From Bacillota bacterium (GTDB lineage: Bacteria > Bacillota > Clostridia > Lachnospirales > Bianqueaceae): DNA of 64,000 nucleotides. Below are positions 9,406-17,675 of the stretch, in pieces (position 1 is the first letter of the stretch; each line of letters opens with the position of its first letter). A program made the position numbers and the translations under genes. The notes under the pieces were generated by a model, which did no database searches, was not told where the DNA came from, and saw nothing but the letters and a program-made list of their open reading frames with translations. Location: positions 33,359 through 97,358 of the forward strand of contig JAFRZE010000023.1 of NCBI GenBank assembly GCA_017442735.1, in the 5' to 3' direction.

Positions 9406-9828
9406 CTACAGTCCCTTTTTCAGGATCGTGTCCAGCAGAGGATAGATCTCCTCTTCTGTTTCGTACGGATAGACTTTAAAATACGGATCGCCGGTCAGCA
9501 TGGCGGAAAGCTGAGTCTTGGTCCGGTCATAGAAAAGATAGCAGGGAACGCCGATCTTCTCCGCGTAGGCCAGCTCATAACCGACGCCCAGCGACGGGCA
9601 GGTGCATTCGCCGATCAGCAGGTCGCTTTCCCGAAGCCAGCCCGTATCCTGCTGGTAGATCTCGACATCCTTGTTCCTGCCCTGTTCCAGAAGGTTCAGT
9701 TCCGGATGTCCGACATGTTCGGTCAGTACGATATCCGTCCGCTGGATATATTCGATCATTCGCTGATACAGTCCGGCGTCCACTCTTCCGCCCCGGATGG
9801 ATCCGGCGAAATATACTTTCTGATTCAT
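9406..9828 (-). CDS. DNPH1/Rcl-like nucleotide N-glycosidase (nucleoside 2-deoxyribosyltransferase fold)
   Basis: 140 residues from ATG 9828, with an AAAGGAG site; an upstream extension to 9867 runs into the previous gene. The fold family cleaves N-glycosidic bonds of (deoxy)nucleotides. Motifs are KVYFAGSIRGGR at the N-terminus, VLTEHVG, Asp61 and Asp69 in DTGWLRESD, and the catalytic-Glu loop SLGVGYEL (Glu85), then a LSAMLTGD tail segment typical of DNPH1. It begins 11 bases after the stop of the TIR gene, so the two are one operon. Natural substrate is unknown: damaged deoxynucleotides or an ADP-ribose-type product of the TIR enzyme are possible. Confidence 0.78.
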   Translation of the reverse strand: MNQKVYFAGSIRGGRVDAGLYQRMIEYIQRTDIVLTEHVGHPELNLLEQGRNKDVEIYQQDTGWLRESDLLIGECTCPSLGVGYELAYAEKIGVPCYLFYDRTKTQLSAMLTGDPYFKVYPYETEEEIYPLLDTILKKGL

Positions 9829-9839
9829 GTCTTCTCCTT

Positions 9840-12800
9840 TCATTCTTCCACAAAGGACCTGGCCCACTCGGTCAGGTCTTTTATTGTGTGGATCCGACAG
9901 GTACCGATCAGAGGTCCGGTTACGATGACTGCCTTTTCATGCTTGACTGACCACCAGCAGATGTCCTCTGTCCGGAGCGTGACCTCCCAGGAGGCTGTAT
10001 CCAGCATTGTCGTCCAGTATTTGGCTCTGTAATCGTCCAGATCTGTTTTTCCGCTTTCATTGGCGGCAAACAGGACCAGCCTCTCATTTTCCGGTTCTTC
10101 CACCGCGTAGAAGCGATCGATCAGATCCCCGGAGGAATCACTGAAACAATGTGTCAGAGAAAAGACCAGTTCTTTGGTCTCCACATCAAAGCAGTCCACC
10201 CGTCCGTTCACGGTCAGGATCAGCAGATACCTGTCGGAATCAGAGAAGCAGATCTCCCGGATCTCTCCCTTGGCATAATGGATCTTTTCGGTAAGAGAAT
10301 CCGCTTTCTGTTTCTTCAGATCATACAGCGATACTGCCCCTACATCGTAAACGACAGCCAGATACGGTTCCTGATTGGACAGGACCATATGGGTCACTGT
10401 GAACTCATCTACGTCCTCCGTGATCATCAGTTTATATCCTGTTTTCACGTTTTTCGCCACGAGCATCATTTTATCCGATACCACTGTCTGATAGAAAGCC
10501 GGTGTATACTCGGTAGCCGCGATCGTCTCCTCCAGCATCAAGGGATAGCCCCATCCGGCGATCCACCCGTTTTTCCCGACGGCAAAATGATCCAGAAAAC
10601 TGTCGAACGCGTCATACTGCATGGCAATACCATCCTGGATCGACGCGCATTCTTCCACTTTCCTGCCGTCCAGATAACAGTCGGCAGCTGCCCATACAGT
10701 CTTCGCCCCCAGTGCGCCGAATGACGGTACCGACGCTCCGGTCGGTTCGGTATAGCAAATATACAGTAGCTGCCCGTTTTCCAGCACCGCCGCCAGGTAC
10801 TTCTCATCATCATCCGGCGTCTCGTCTATTTCTTCCACTGTCCCGTCCAGTCCGTAGATCCTTCCATAGAGCAGGAAATGACTTTCATCAGTCGGAAGCG
10901 GCCTGAAGTCCTGCTTGTGCAGGGGAAACGTATACGGAGCAAGACTGACCGTCGCGTCTTCCATGACTATCCCGGTCTCTATTTCAACGGTTCTCACATG
11001 CGCCAGATTTTCATCCTGACCGTCCGGAAAGAAACACATGATCCTGTCCCCGGATGGGGTCGGCTCCGCAAAAGCGCAGTCGGTGTCGGATGACATGAAA
11101 CTTTTTTCGTAATCCTTATCGCAAGCCAAAAACATAGCCAGCATGAATCCGGGCTGTATCCTTGACGCGGCAAGAACATAATCACTGTAAAGATCCTTTG
11201 ACTGATTAAAACAGCGATATACCGCAGAGAGATTCTCAACCGGCAGGTCCATGAAGAGCGCGCTTACAGATTTATCGTCTGTGTGATAAGGGATCTGATA
11301 AAAGATCAGCTTCCCGTCTTCCGTGATCAGTTCCAGCTCCCCGGCTTCTTTGTCTGACCATATCGCGGAAACGACCGGGCTTTCCAGTGTCCAGAAATTG
11401 TAAAGGCTCCCGTCTTTTTTATCGATCAGATAGACGCTGTTACCCAGAATTACTACATACTGACTCTCACCGGAAACCAATGGTATGTAAGTTCTTTCCT
11501 TATATTTGTAATCACTTTTCATACCGGTGGATGAAGAGAGAGAACTGTACCAGCTGTTCTGGATCATTTCCTGAGCCGGATCCGGATAACAGATAAGCGA
11601 ATACAGAAGTTTCCTGCAGATCATGGAAAAGTATACGGAGCTGTTGTCCGACGCGATCTCCATTCCCGGGATCATCTCCGGTGAAACGACCAGGTATTGG
11701 ATCATGTTCAGCTGATATCCGTTTTCCCAGGTCCCCTGGAAGAGCAGCACACCCTGCCCGTCTTCCTGCAGTGTGGGAAGCGCGAAAGCCAGGATCGAAT
11801 TGTCATCGGAAAAATCAGCGCTGTAATCAAAGATATGATCCTCCGCACTGATACAGATATGATATGGATCGTCCGGAAGGAGATAGCGGCAGACTGTTTC
11901 GCCGGTTTTGGTATCCAGAACTTCGATATACATATCCGCAGATGATCCAGGCCGCATGCTCGCTTTATCCTTTTCCCCCGGTCTCAGTTCATTGGTGACG
12001 TCTTCCAGGCTCATGTTCCAGTCCAGTACCGCGAATAACGACTGATCATCGGAGATGACCTGAAACTGATTGGGCAGACTGTATTCATACGTCCAGACGA
12101 CAGACCCGTCGGTCATGGATAAAGCTGTCAGCTTTTCCGGATATTTGCAAAGTAGATATCCGTTTCCTACCGCGTACAACCGGGGCGTGCCTGTCGTATT
12201 CAGAGGGACGTTCCATATCGCCTCTGCGCTCGTCATATCCAGGGCCGCAATGTTTCCCACCTGGTCGGCGGTAAACGCGATCCTCCCGTCGGCCGAAGCG
12301 CACAGGCTCTCGATATCCGTCGGCTGCGAACCCATTGGTACACATCGGTATTTCCCAGGACTATAAGCTCCTAACGCGTCATTCAGGAGTTTTTCCACCC
12401 GGTGATCGTAAATGTCCGGATCTTTTCCTTCCACCGCAGCCAACGCGTCTCCCAGCGCACCGAACAAGTCATAGTTTTCCAGTTTGGAAATTCCGGCGTC
12501 CACCAACGCGGTGGAAAGATTCTTTTCCAGTTCCAGGTTCTTTTGAGAAATCTGCGCGTTTTTCACCAATACCACGCCGACAATGACGGCCATAACGGCA
12601 AGACCAGCCGCTGCCGCCATCAAAAGCCTTGTCGTCCTGGCTCGATGTTCGCGCTGCCACAGTGCGTCGAACGGACAGCCCAGGATAGCGGCGCAGAGCC
12701 GCAGACTCTCCTTCTTGAAGCTCTTCCTGTTGATCGTGTGGTCCGGGCTGGAGATATTCGCGGCCAGCGGCTCGACGTTCGCCAGGATATTGCCGTTTCT

Positions 12801-13202
12801 GTCCCGGATAAAACGCAGCATATCCGGAAAGGACTGTTCCGGACTTCCATCCGCCAGCACGGCCAGTATATGATTCCGGTCGTGGGTCTGCAGGAAATAC
12901 TGGATCTCCGCCATACACCACTGAGATAGCTGCAGCTGCGGTGTACAAATCACGATCAGATACTGTGAATGATCCAGCGCGTACTTGATGCTTCCCGACA
13001 GGCTCGCGGAAGCGGGAAGTTCGTCTTCGTCGCGGAAGCAAAGGCCGAGTTTCTTCCCTCCGGTACGGCTTTGGTATTCCTTCGGTACGACAAAGTTCTC
13101 GATCCTCTTCTGTATTTTGATGGCTGCTTCCCGATCCAGCGGCAGATGCCGATAGCTGATAAAAGCAGCGTACGAGCGCTCATCCGTTTTAGGTGTATTC
13201 AT
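9840..13202 (-). CDS. TIR-domain protein with transmembrane helix and beta-propeller
   Basis: 1120 residues. Residues ~10-150 form a TIR domain: YAAFISYRHL start, CFRDEDELPASASL BB-loop region, and SQWCMAEI with Glu99 in the place of the NAD-cleaving glutamate of enzymatic TIRs. A linker (LCAAILGCPFDALWQREHRA) leads to one transmembrane helix (~192-213), a short coiled segment, then ~850 residues of WD40/PQQ-like blades (repeats such as GNIAALDMTSAEAIW and VVWTYEY). The topology suggests a cytoplasmic TIR with the propeller on the other side of the membrane. ATG 13202 has GGGAG 5 bases upstream and overlaps the TIM-barrel gene by 14 bases. NAD hydrolysis and signalling are inferred, not shown. 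Confidence 0.85.
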   Translation of the reverse strand: MNTPKTDERSYAAFISYRHLPLDREAAIKIQKRIENFVVPKEYQSRTGGKKLGLCFRDEDELPASASLSGSIKYALDHSQYLIVICTPQLQLSQWCMAEIQYFLQTHDRNHILAVLADGSPEQSFPDMLRFIRDRNGNILANVEPLAANISSPDHTINRKSFKKESLRLCAAILGCPFDALWQREHRARTTRLLMAAAAGLAVMAVIVGVVLVKNAQISQKNLELEKNLSTALVDAGISKLENYDLFGALGDALAAVEGKDPDIYDHRVEKLLNDALGAYSPGKYRCVPMGSQPTDIESLCASADGRIAFTADQVGNIAALDMTSAEAIWNVPLNTTGTPRLYAVGNGYLLCKYPEKLTALSMTDGSVVWTYEYSLPNQFQVISDDQSLFAVLDWNMSLEDVTNELRPGEKDKASMRPGSSADMYIEVLDTKTGETVCRYLLPDDPYHICISAEDHIFDYSADFSDDNSILAFALPTLQEDGQGVLLFQGTWENGYQLNMIQYLVVSPEMIPGMEIASDNSSVYFSMICRKLLYSLICYPDPAQEMIQNSWYSSLSSSTGMKSDYKYKERTYIPLVSGESQYVVILGNSVYLIDKKDGSLYNFWTLESPVVSAIWSDKEAGELELITEDGKLIFYQIPYHTDDKSVSALFMDLPVENLSAVYRCFNQSKDLYSDYVLAASRIQPGFMLAMFLACDKDYEKSFMSSDTDCAFAEPTPSGDRIMCFFPDGQDENLAHVRTVEIETGIVMEDATVSLAPYTFPLHKQDFRPLPTDESHFLLYGRIYGLDGTVEEIDETPDDDEKYLAAVLENGQLLYICYTEPTGASVPSFGALGAKTVWAAADCYLDGRKVEECASIQDGIAMQYDAFDSFLDHFAVGKNGWIAGWGYPLMLEETIAATEYTPAFYQTVVSDKMMLVAKNVKTGYKLMITEDVDEFTVTHMVLSNQEPYLAVVYDVGAVSLYDLKKQKADSLTEKIHYAKGEIREICFSDSDRYLLILTVNGRVDCFDVETKELVFSLTHCFSDSSGDLIDRFYAVEEPENERLVLFAANESGKTDLDDYRAKYWTTMLDTASWEVTLRTEDICWWSVKHEKAVIVTGPLIGTCRIHTIKDLTEWARSFVEE

Positions 13203-14037
13203 AGCAGCTCCCTGTACAGTTTTCTTTCAGCCACTTTACGGACTTTCTCAAAGCTTCGATCGTCTTTGTTTCGAGCACACAACGGGCATTTCTCTTTTCC
13301 GCCAGTTTCAGTCTGTCCGCGAGATCGATCTCTCCGTCTCCCAGCGCCAGATGATTCTTTGGCGGGTTTTCTTTGCCGTCATGCATATGAAAATGGATCA
13401 GCCGGTCCTGATGTTCCAGGATGAACGGGACGTCTTTCTCTCTTACCGCTTTAGAGTGACCGATATCCCAGGTCAGCCCGAATACCGGACTTTCCAGCAG
13501 ATACTTGATGGCCTTTTTCTCAAATCCGTGAAATCCATCGGTATTCTCCACCGTGATCCGTATCTCGCTGTCCCCGATCCAGTCCTCACAGAAAGAGCGA
13601 AAGACGGCAAAAGAGTTCATATAGGTATCAAAATCACGGTCATACATCTGAACTTTCCGGTCCGGCAAAGTGATATAGATCCCGTGATGCATGTGCATGT
13701 TGATCGTCAGCGGCTGTGTTTTGTCTCCGTATCGATCCCGCAGACATATCAGCTTTTTTGACACATCGATCGTCCGCCTGACCGTTTCCAGATAGGCTTT
13801 CGAGACAAGCGGATTGAAGTCCGCGATATTCAGATTCTCATCCAGATGGATGGTATAATAGATCCCGGTCTTTTCTGCCAGATGCAAAAATCTGTCCGTT
13901 TCCTCCAGCTGATCGATCTGATATTCCGGAAAATTCATATTCAATTCAATGAACCGAAGTCCCAGTTCCCCGCAAAGCGCCGCGTTTTCCTCCAGCGTCC
14001 GGTTTTCGATCAGTGTGGGCATACCAAATTGTATCAT
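13189..14037 (-). CDS. Xylose-isomerase-like TIM-barrel protein (sugar phosphate isomerase/epimerase family)
   Basis: 282 residues from ATG 14037 with an AGGAG site; the longer ORF to 14265 crosses a terminator and is rejected. The AP-endonuclease-2/xylose-isomerase fold is indicated by IQFGMPTL, FIELNMNFPE, ITVENTDGFHGFE, LTWDIGHSKA and LIHFHMHDGKE, with metal-ligand Glu/Asp/His in the expected strands. A cytoplasmic epimerase or isomerase on an unknown sugar is likely; DNA-repair endonuclease IV is less likely because its extra His ligands are not evident. It is the first gene of the TIR operon and overlaps the TIR start by 14 bases, a curious pairing. Confidence 0.75.
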   Translation of the reverse strand: MIQFGMPTLIENRTLEENAALCGELGLRFIELNMNFPEYQIDQLEETDRFLHLAEKTGIYYTIHLDENLNIADFNPLVSKAYLETVRRTIDVSKKLICLRDRYGDKTQPLTINMHMHHGIYITLPDRKVQMYDRDFDTYMNSFAVFRSFCEDWIGDSEIRITVENTDGFHGFEKKAIKYLLESPVFGLTWDIGHSKAVREKDVPFILEHQDRLIHFHMHDGKENPPKNHLALGDGEIDLADRLKLAEKRNARCVLETKTIEALRKSVKWLKENCTGSCYEYT

Positions 14038-14068
14038 CTCATCCGCTCCTGTTTTCTGTATGTGTTTC

Positions 14069-14077
14069 ATCATAACA
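14069..14077 (-). promoter_or_regulatory. Extended -10 promoter element for the isomerase/TIR operon
   Basis: Minus strand TGT followed by TATGAT (14069-14074), about 32 bases before ATG 14037. The -35 is poor, so confidence is limited. Confidence 0.4.
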
Positions 14078-14105
14078 CAAATCCGCCGGCATTTCATTTC
14101 TTTCC

Positions 14106-14146
14106 AAAAAAAATCGCAGGGGCCCTGTTCACAGGTTCCCTGCGGC
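14106..14146 (-). terminator. Intrinsic terminator of the hxlR-yciI unit
   Basis: On the minus strand CGCAGGG..CCTGT pairs with ACAGG..CCCTGCG (14115-14144), followed by eight T (14106-14113). It lies just after the YciI-like stop at 14165. Confidence 0.9.
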
Positions 14147-14164
14147 TTTATTGTCCCTATGGCC

Positions 14165-14461
14165 TCAGACGCTCTTGTTATCCACAACGACCGCGTTGTA
14201 CGGCTCGATGCGCACTTCCTGCCAGACATGTTCGGTATAATAAGGCTCATTGGCCAGATACTCATCCAGTTCCGCCTTGTTCTCCACCTTCAGAACGAGG
14301 ACCGATCCTTTCAGTTTTCCTTCCTCATCCAGCATGCCGCCGGCAATGATCACCTGGCCTTTCTCTTTCATGCGCGCGATGTTCGCCAGATGTCCCGGAC
14401 GGACGCTCATCCTTTTCTCGAGCATATTCGGGCCGTCAAATCCCATGATCACAAACTGCAT
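14165..14461 (-). CDS. YciI-like (YCII-related domain) small protein
   Basis: 98 residues, a ferredoxin-like alpha/beta YCII fold. The pattern is FVIMGFDGPNM, then RPGHLANI with the conserved His, VIIAGGMLDEEGKLKGSVLVL and the acidic tail region FxxxEPYYTEHVW. The family contains small dehydrochlorinase-like and binding proteins; actual function here is unknown. ATG has an AAGGAGG site. It lies downstream of, and in the same direction as, the HxlR regulator (26-base gap) and before a strong terminator, so the two form a short operon, likely controlled by the regulator. Confidence 0.8.
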   Translation of the reverse strand: MQFVIMGFDGPNMLEKRMSVRPGHLANIARMKEKGQVIIAGGMLDEEGKLKGSVLVLKVENKAELDEYLANEPYYTEHVWQEVRIEPYNAVVVDNKSV

Positions 14462-14487
14462 GACATATCCTCCTTCTATGAGTGTTT

Positions 14488-14868
14488 TTACTCTTTTTCA
14501 CAATTGCGGCTTTCTTCCCGGATCTGCTCCGCGCCCCAGTCCCGAAGCGCCAGAAGCGCGGGAAGAAGGGTCTTTCCCTTACAGCTCAGGGTATATTCCA
14601 CTCTCGGCGGAATACAGTCATACTGAATCCGCTCGATCATTTTATGCTCTTCCAGCTCGTCCAGTGTCTTGGAAAGCATGGCATCCGTCAGCTTCAGCGC
14701 TTTTCGGATCTCGGAAAACCGCATAGGCTTTTCGCTTTTCGCCAGTTGCCAGAGGATCGGGATCTTCCATTTCTGTCCGATCACCGATACCGCGTACATG
14801 ATCGGGCAGATGTTGCCTCCTTCCCGGATCCTGGCTAAAATCTCCTGATACTTTTCTTCCCAAGTCAT
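14488..14868 (-). CDS. HxlR-family winged-helix transcription regulator
   Basis: About 126 residues. The characteristic HxlR signature is CPIMYAVSVIGQKWKIPILW with a leading Cys, followed by RFSEIRKAL, the recognition helix LTDAMLSKTLDELEEHKMI and the wing PPRVEYTLSCKGK. Such regulators sense thiol, aldehyde or redox stress. I chose ATG 14868; a GTG six codons upstream (14886) is the alternative. It is divergent from the cystine-type ABC operon, and the shared 130-base spacer contains a direct repeat that could be its operator. Confidence 0.85.
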   Translation of the reverse strand: MTWEEKYQEILARIREGGNICPIMYAVSVIGQKWKIPILWQLAKSEKPMRFSEIRKALKLTDAMLSKTLDELEEHKMIERIQYDCIPPRVEYTLSCKGKTLLPALLALRDWGAEQIREESRNCEKE

Positions 14869-14896
14869 TTGAAAAATAAACCTCACTATGAAAAAA

Positions 14897-14938
14897 GATA
14901 GTACTTGTAAAAAGAATTGTTGTGTGATAGTATTGTAA
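14897..14938. promoter_or_regulatory. Direct repeat overlapping the ABC operon promoter (candidate HxlR operator)
   Basis: GATAGTACTTGTAA (14897-14910) recurs as GATAGTATTGTAA (14926-14938), 29 bases apart, covering the -35 and -10 of the rightward promoter. Position and symmetry fit a repressor site; binding is inferred. Confidence 0.45.
14905..14933 (+). promoter_or_regulatory. Promoter of the cystine-type ABC operon
   Basis: TTGTAA (14905-14910), 17-base spacer, TAGTAT (14928-14933), 62 bases before the start of the binding-protein gene. Confidence 0.6.
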
Positions 14939-14995
14939 CCCTAAAGACTATTTTTTTCAAGATGTTTTTAGAAATCATTTTCAGGAGGAAAAACA

Positions 14996-15796
14996 ATGAT
15001 GAAAAAGTTCCTGGCTCTGCTGCTCGTAGCAGTCCTGTGTGTCACATTAAGCGGATGTGCTCAGAAGTCAGCGGAAAAGAGCCTTCTTGATACCATTAAG
15101 GAACGCGGCACCCTCATCGTCGGTACGGAAGGGACATGGAGCCCCTACACGTACCACGATACAGCGACAGATGAACTCGTCGGCTTTGAAGTCGAAGTTG
15201 CCAAGTACATCGCTGATTATATGGGCGTAAAAATCGAATTCGTCGAGACCGCGTGGAGCTCGATCTTCGCCGCACTGGACGCCGGTCAGATCGATACCGT
15301 AATCAACAGTGTTTCCTATAACGAGGAAAGAGCCCAGAAATACGACTTCTCTGAACCCTATAACTATACCCAGTACGCCATTATGACCCTTGCGGACAAC
15401 GACGAGATCAATTCTCTCGCCGACGTGGCAGGTAAAGTTTCCGCCAACGATCCCACCAGTACGATCGGTATGTTCGCCGAGAAAAACGGTGTCATCTTTG
15501 ACGAAGTTAAGGAAGCCGCTCAGGCGATCAGCGAAGTCAAGAATGGTCGTGCCGAAGTCACCTTCAGCACTACTGTCGGTTTTGCGGACTACTTCAAGAA
15601 CCATCCGGAAGAAGCAGCTCTGTTCAAAGTGATCGTTGTCAGTGATCCCGAACCCAACGCCTATGTCCCCTGCCTGAAAGGCAACGAAGACTTCATCGCT
15701 ATCGTCAATGAAGCCCTGGCACAGGCCAAAACGGACGGCACCCTGTCTGCCCTTGCCCTGAAATATTTTGATGTCGATACTACTACCGGAGAATAA
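14996..15796 (+). CDS. Amino-acid (cystine-type) ABC transporter substrate-binding lipoprotein
   Basis: 266 residues; lipoprotein signal MMKKFLALLLVAVLCVTLSG then Cys (lipobox LSGC), so it is anchored outside the membrane. The family-3 solute-binding fold is shown by GTLIVGTEGTWSPYTYHD, LVGFEVEVAKYIADYMG and DTVINSVSYNEERAQKYDFS. AGGAGG precedes tandem ATG codons at 14996 and 14999. It is followed by permease, ATPase, a VOC protein and a D-cysteine-desulfhydrase-like enzyme, which points to a sulphur amino acid such as cystine or D-cysteine as ligand. Polar amino-acid specificity is certain at the family level only. Confidence 0.85.
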   Translation: MMKKFLALLLVAVLCVTLSGCAQKSAEKSLLDTIKERGTLIVGTEGTWSPYTYHDTATDELVGFEVEVAKYIADYMGVKIEFVETAWSSIFAALDAGQIDTVINSVSYNEERAQKYDFSEPYNYTQYAIMTLADNDEINSLADVAGKVSANDPTSTIGMFAEKNGVIFDEVKEAAQAISEVKNGRAEVTFSTTVGFADYFKNHPEEAALFKVIVVSDPEPNAYVPCLKGNEDFIAIVNEALAQAKTDGTLSALALKYFDVDTTTGE

Positions 15797-15807
15797 TTGA
15801 GTTTACA

Positions 15808-16470
15808 ATGACTGAACGAATCCTCACCGAACTCGTAGAGTCCTTCTGGAAACTGTTCATGGTCGGCCTGAAAGTCACGATCCCGCTGACGCTGGCCGCC
15901 TTTTCCACCGGACTTCTCATCGCTTTTCTCGTCGCGCTCGTACAGATCGCCAAAGTGCCGGTCATGAAGCGCCTGGTCAGGGTCTATATCTGGATCATCC
16001 GATGCACTCCCATGATCGTACAGCTGTTTGTCGTGTACTTCGGCCTTCCTACGATCGGGATCAAGTTCAATTCCTTTACCAGCGCATGGATCGTCATGTC
16101 GCTCAGTATTGGCGCGTACTGCTCGGAAACCGTCCGCGCGGCGATCGAATCTGTGCCGGTCGGACAGCTCGAAGCCTGTTACTGCGACGGCCTTACCTTC
16201 TGGCAGGCGATGATCCACGTCATCGTGCCGCAGGCACTTCGGACCGCGTTTCCACCCCTTTCCAACTCGATCATCGGTCTTGTCAAGGATACTTCCCTGG
16301 CCTACAGTGTCGCGCTGGTCGAGATCCTGGCCACGGCCCAGCGTATCGCTGCCCGGACCTATGACTACTTCTGGCTCTATCTTGAAGCCGGTCTGATCTA
16401 TCTGATCTTCTGTTCGATCCTGACCGTCCTCCAGCGAAAAGCGGAAGCCGCCCTGGAGAGGAGACGATAA
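15808..16470 (+). CDS. Amino-acid ABC transporter permease (HisM type)
   Basis: 220 residues with about five transmembrane helices; forms the channel for the preceding binding protein. The permease EAA loop is seen as EACYCDGLTFWQAMIHVIVP followed by QALRTAFPPLSN. The N-terminal FWKLFMVGLKVTIPLT helix and RCTPMIVQLF motif are typical of polar amino-acid permeases. It sits 11 bases after the binding-protein stop and one base before the ATPase start, so expression is coupled. Confidence 0.9.
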   Translation: MTERILTELVESFWKLFMVGLKVTIPLTLAAFSTGLLIAFLVALVQIAKVPVMKRLVRVYIWIIRCTPMIVQLFVVYFGLPTIGIKFNSFTSAWIVMSLSIGAYCSETVRAAIESVPVGQLEACYCDGLTFWQAMIHVIVPQALRTAFPPLSNSIIGLVKDTSLAYSVALVEILATAQRIAARTYDYFWLYLEAGLIYLIFCSILTVLQRKAEAALERRR

Positions 16471-16471
16471 G

Positions 16472-17272
16472 ATGCTGAGCCTTCGAAACGTGTATAAAAA
16501 GTTCGGTGACAATGTCGTTCTGAACAATGTCAGCCTGGATGTCAATCAGGGTGACGTGGTCGCTATCCTCGGCCCCAGCGGCTCCGGCAAAACGACCCTG
16601 CTTCGCTGTGCCGGATACCTGACTAAAGCGGACAGCGGCACGCTCATCCTGAATGATCGTCAGTATGATATGAAAAAGATCTCTTCCAGGGATCTTCGGG
16701 AATATCGCCAGAAAGTCGGTTTTGTTTTTCAGAACTTCAATCTGTACGGAAATAAGACCGCCCTCGGAAATGTGACCTTAGGTCTTCGGGTATCTCAGAA
16801 GATGCCGAAAGCCCAGGCCGAGGAGATCGGCAGGAATCTGCTCGAACGGGTCGGCCTTGCGGACAGAATGGACTATTATCCTTCCAAGCTCTCCGGCGGT
16901 CAGCAGCAGCGTGTAGCGATTGCTCGCGCGCTCGCGACCAATCCGGAAGTTGTATTCTTTGATGAGCCTACTTCGGCGCTCGATCCGGAGCTGACCGGCG
17001 AGGTTCTGAACGTCATCAAACAACTGGCCGATGAAGGCTGGACGATGCTGGTAGTCACCCACGAAATGGAATTCGCGAAGAAGGTCGCGACCCGGGTCGT
17101 GTTCATGGAAGACGGCGAGATCGTGGAAGAGAATACCGCGAAAGAGTTCTTCGAGAACCCTCAGAAAGAACGGACGAAAGAGTTTATCTTCAAATCAACG
17201 ACCTGGGCGTCCACGACGAAAAAGGATGATCCCGCGGTCGAAAGCACGGCACAGGAAACAATCGAATCATAA
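16472..17272 (+). CDS. Amino-acid ABC transporter ATPase (GlnQ type)
   Basis: 266 residues; couples ATP hydrolysis to uptake. Walker A GPSGSGKTT, Q-loop region FVFQNFNLYGNKT, signature LSGGQQQRVAIARALA, Walker B VVFFDEPTSALDPE and the switch His in VVTHEME are all intact. The C-terminus carries an extra ~20-residue Thr/Glu-rich tail. The start follows the permease stop almost directly with a GAGAGGAG site. It is part of the cystine-type operon. Confidence 0.92.
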   Translation: MLSLRNVYKKFGDNVVLNNVSLDVNQGDVVAILGPSGSGKTTLLRCAGYLTKADSGTLILNDRQYDMKKISSRDLREYRQKVGFVFQNFNLYGNKTALGNVTLGLRVSQKMPKAQAEEIGRNLLERVGLADRMDYYPSKLSGGQQQRVAIARALATNPEVVFFDEPTSALDPELTGEVLNVIKQLADEGWTMLVVTHEMEFAKKVATRVVFMEDGEIVEENTAKEFFENPQKERTKEFIFKSTTWASTTKKDDPAVESTAQETIES

Positions 17273-17287
17273 TCGGAGGAAATGATC

Positions 17288-17674
17288 ATGTATCTCAGAA
17301 ATGTAGGTATCTTCGTCAAAGATCTGGAAGGAGCCAAGGCCTTCTTCGAAAGCTATTTCGGAGCCAAAGTTCTCAAGACCTATGACAATCCGGAGAAAAA
17401 CTATTATTCTTACATCATGCATATGGACGGAGCCGGCTGGATCGAGCTGATGTGCAAGCCGGAGACCGTCGATCTTCCCAAGGATCCGAATCGTCTGGGC
17501 CTTGCTCACATTTGCATCTGCGCAGATACCCGCGAGCAGCTGAACACCATTATTGCCCGGTTCAAGGAAGACGGTTATCTCATTCAGTATGAGCCCTCTT
17601 CACCGGAAGGCCCCGGAGAAGTCCGCGCGGTCACCTTCGAGGATATCGTCATCGAAGTCAACTACGGTTATTGA
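17288..17674 (+). CDS. VOC-superfamily (glyoxalase/bleomycin-resistance-like) protein
   Basis: About 128 residues from ATG 17288, which is 7 bases after GGAGGA; an ATG at 17282 is too close to that site. Paired beta-alpha-beta-beta-beta modules are visible: LRNVGIFVKDLEGAKAFF...FGAKVL and LGLAHICICADTREQLNTII, with a metal-ligand-type His in GLAHICI and Glu in ending DIVIEVNYGY. Lyase, isomerase or dioxygenase activity cannot be assigned. Its position between the cystine-type ATPase and the PLP enzyme suggests a role with a sulphur amino acid derivative. Confidence 0.75.
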   Translation: MYLRNVGIFVKDLEGAKAFFESYFGAKVLKTYDNPEKNYYSYIMHMDGAGWIELMCKPETVDLPKDPNRLGLAHICICADTREQLNTIIARFKEDGYLIQYEPSSPEGPGEVRAVTFEDIVIEVNYGY

Positions 17675-17675
17675 T

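Noticed and set aside
13189..14265. Longer isomerase start at 14265
   Set aside because: It would read through the terminator and into the YciI-like gene; ATG 14037 has a good ribosome site.
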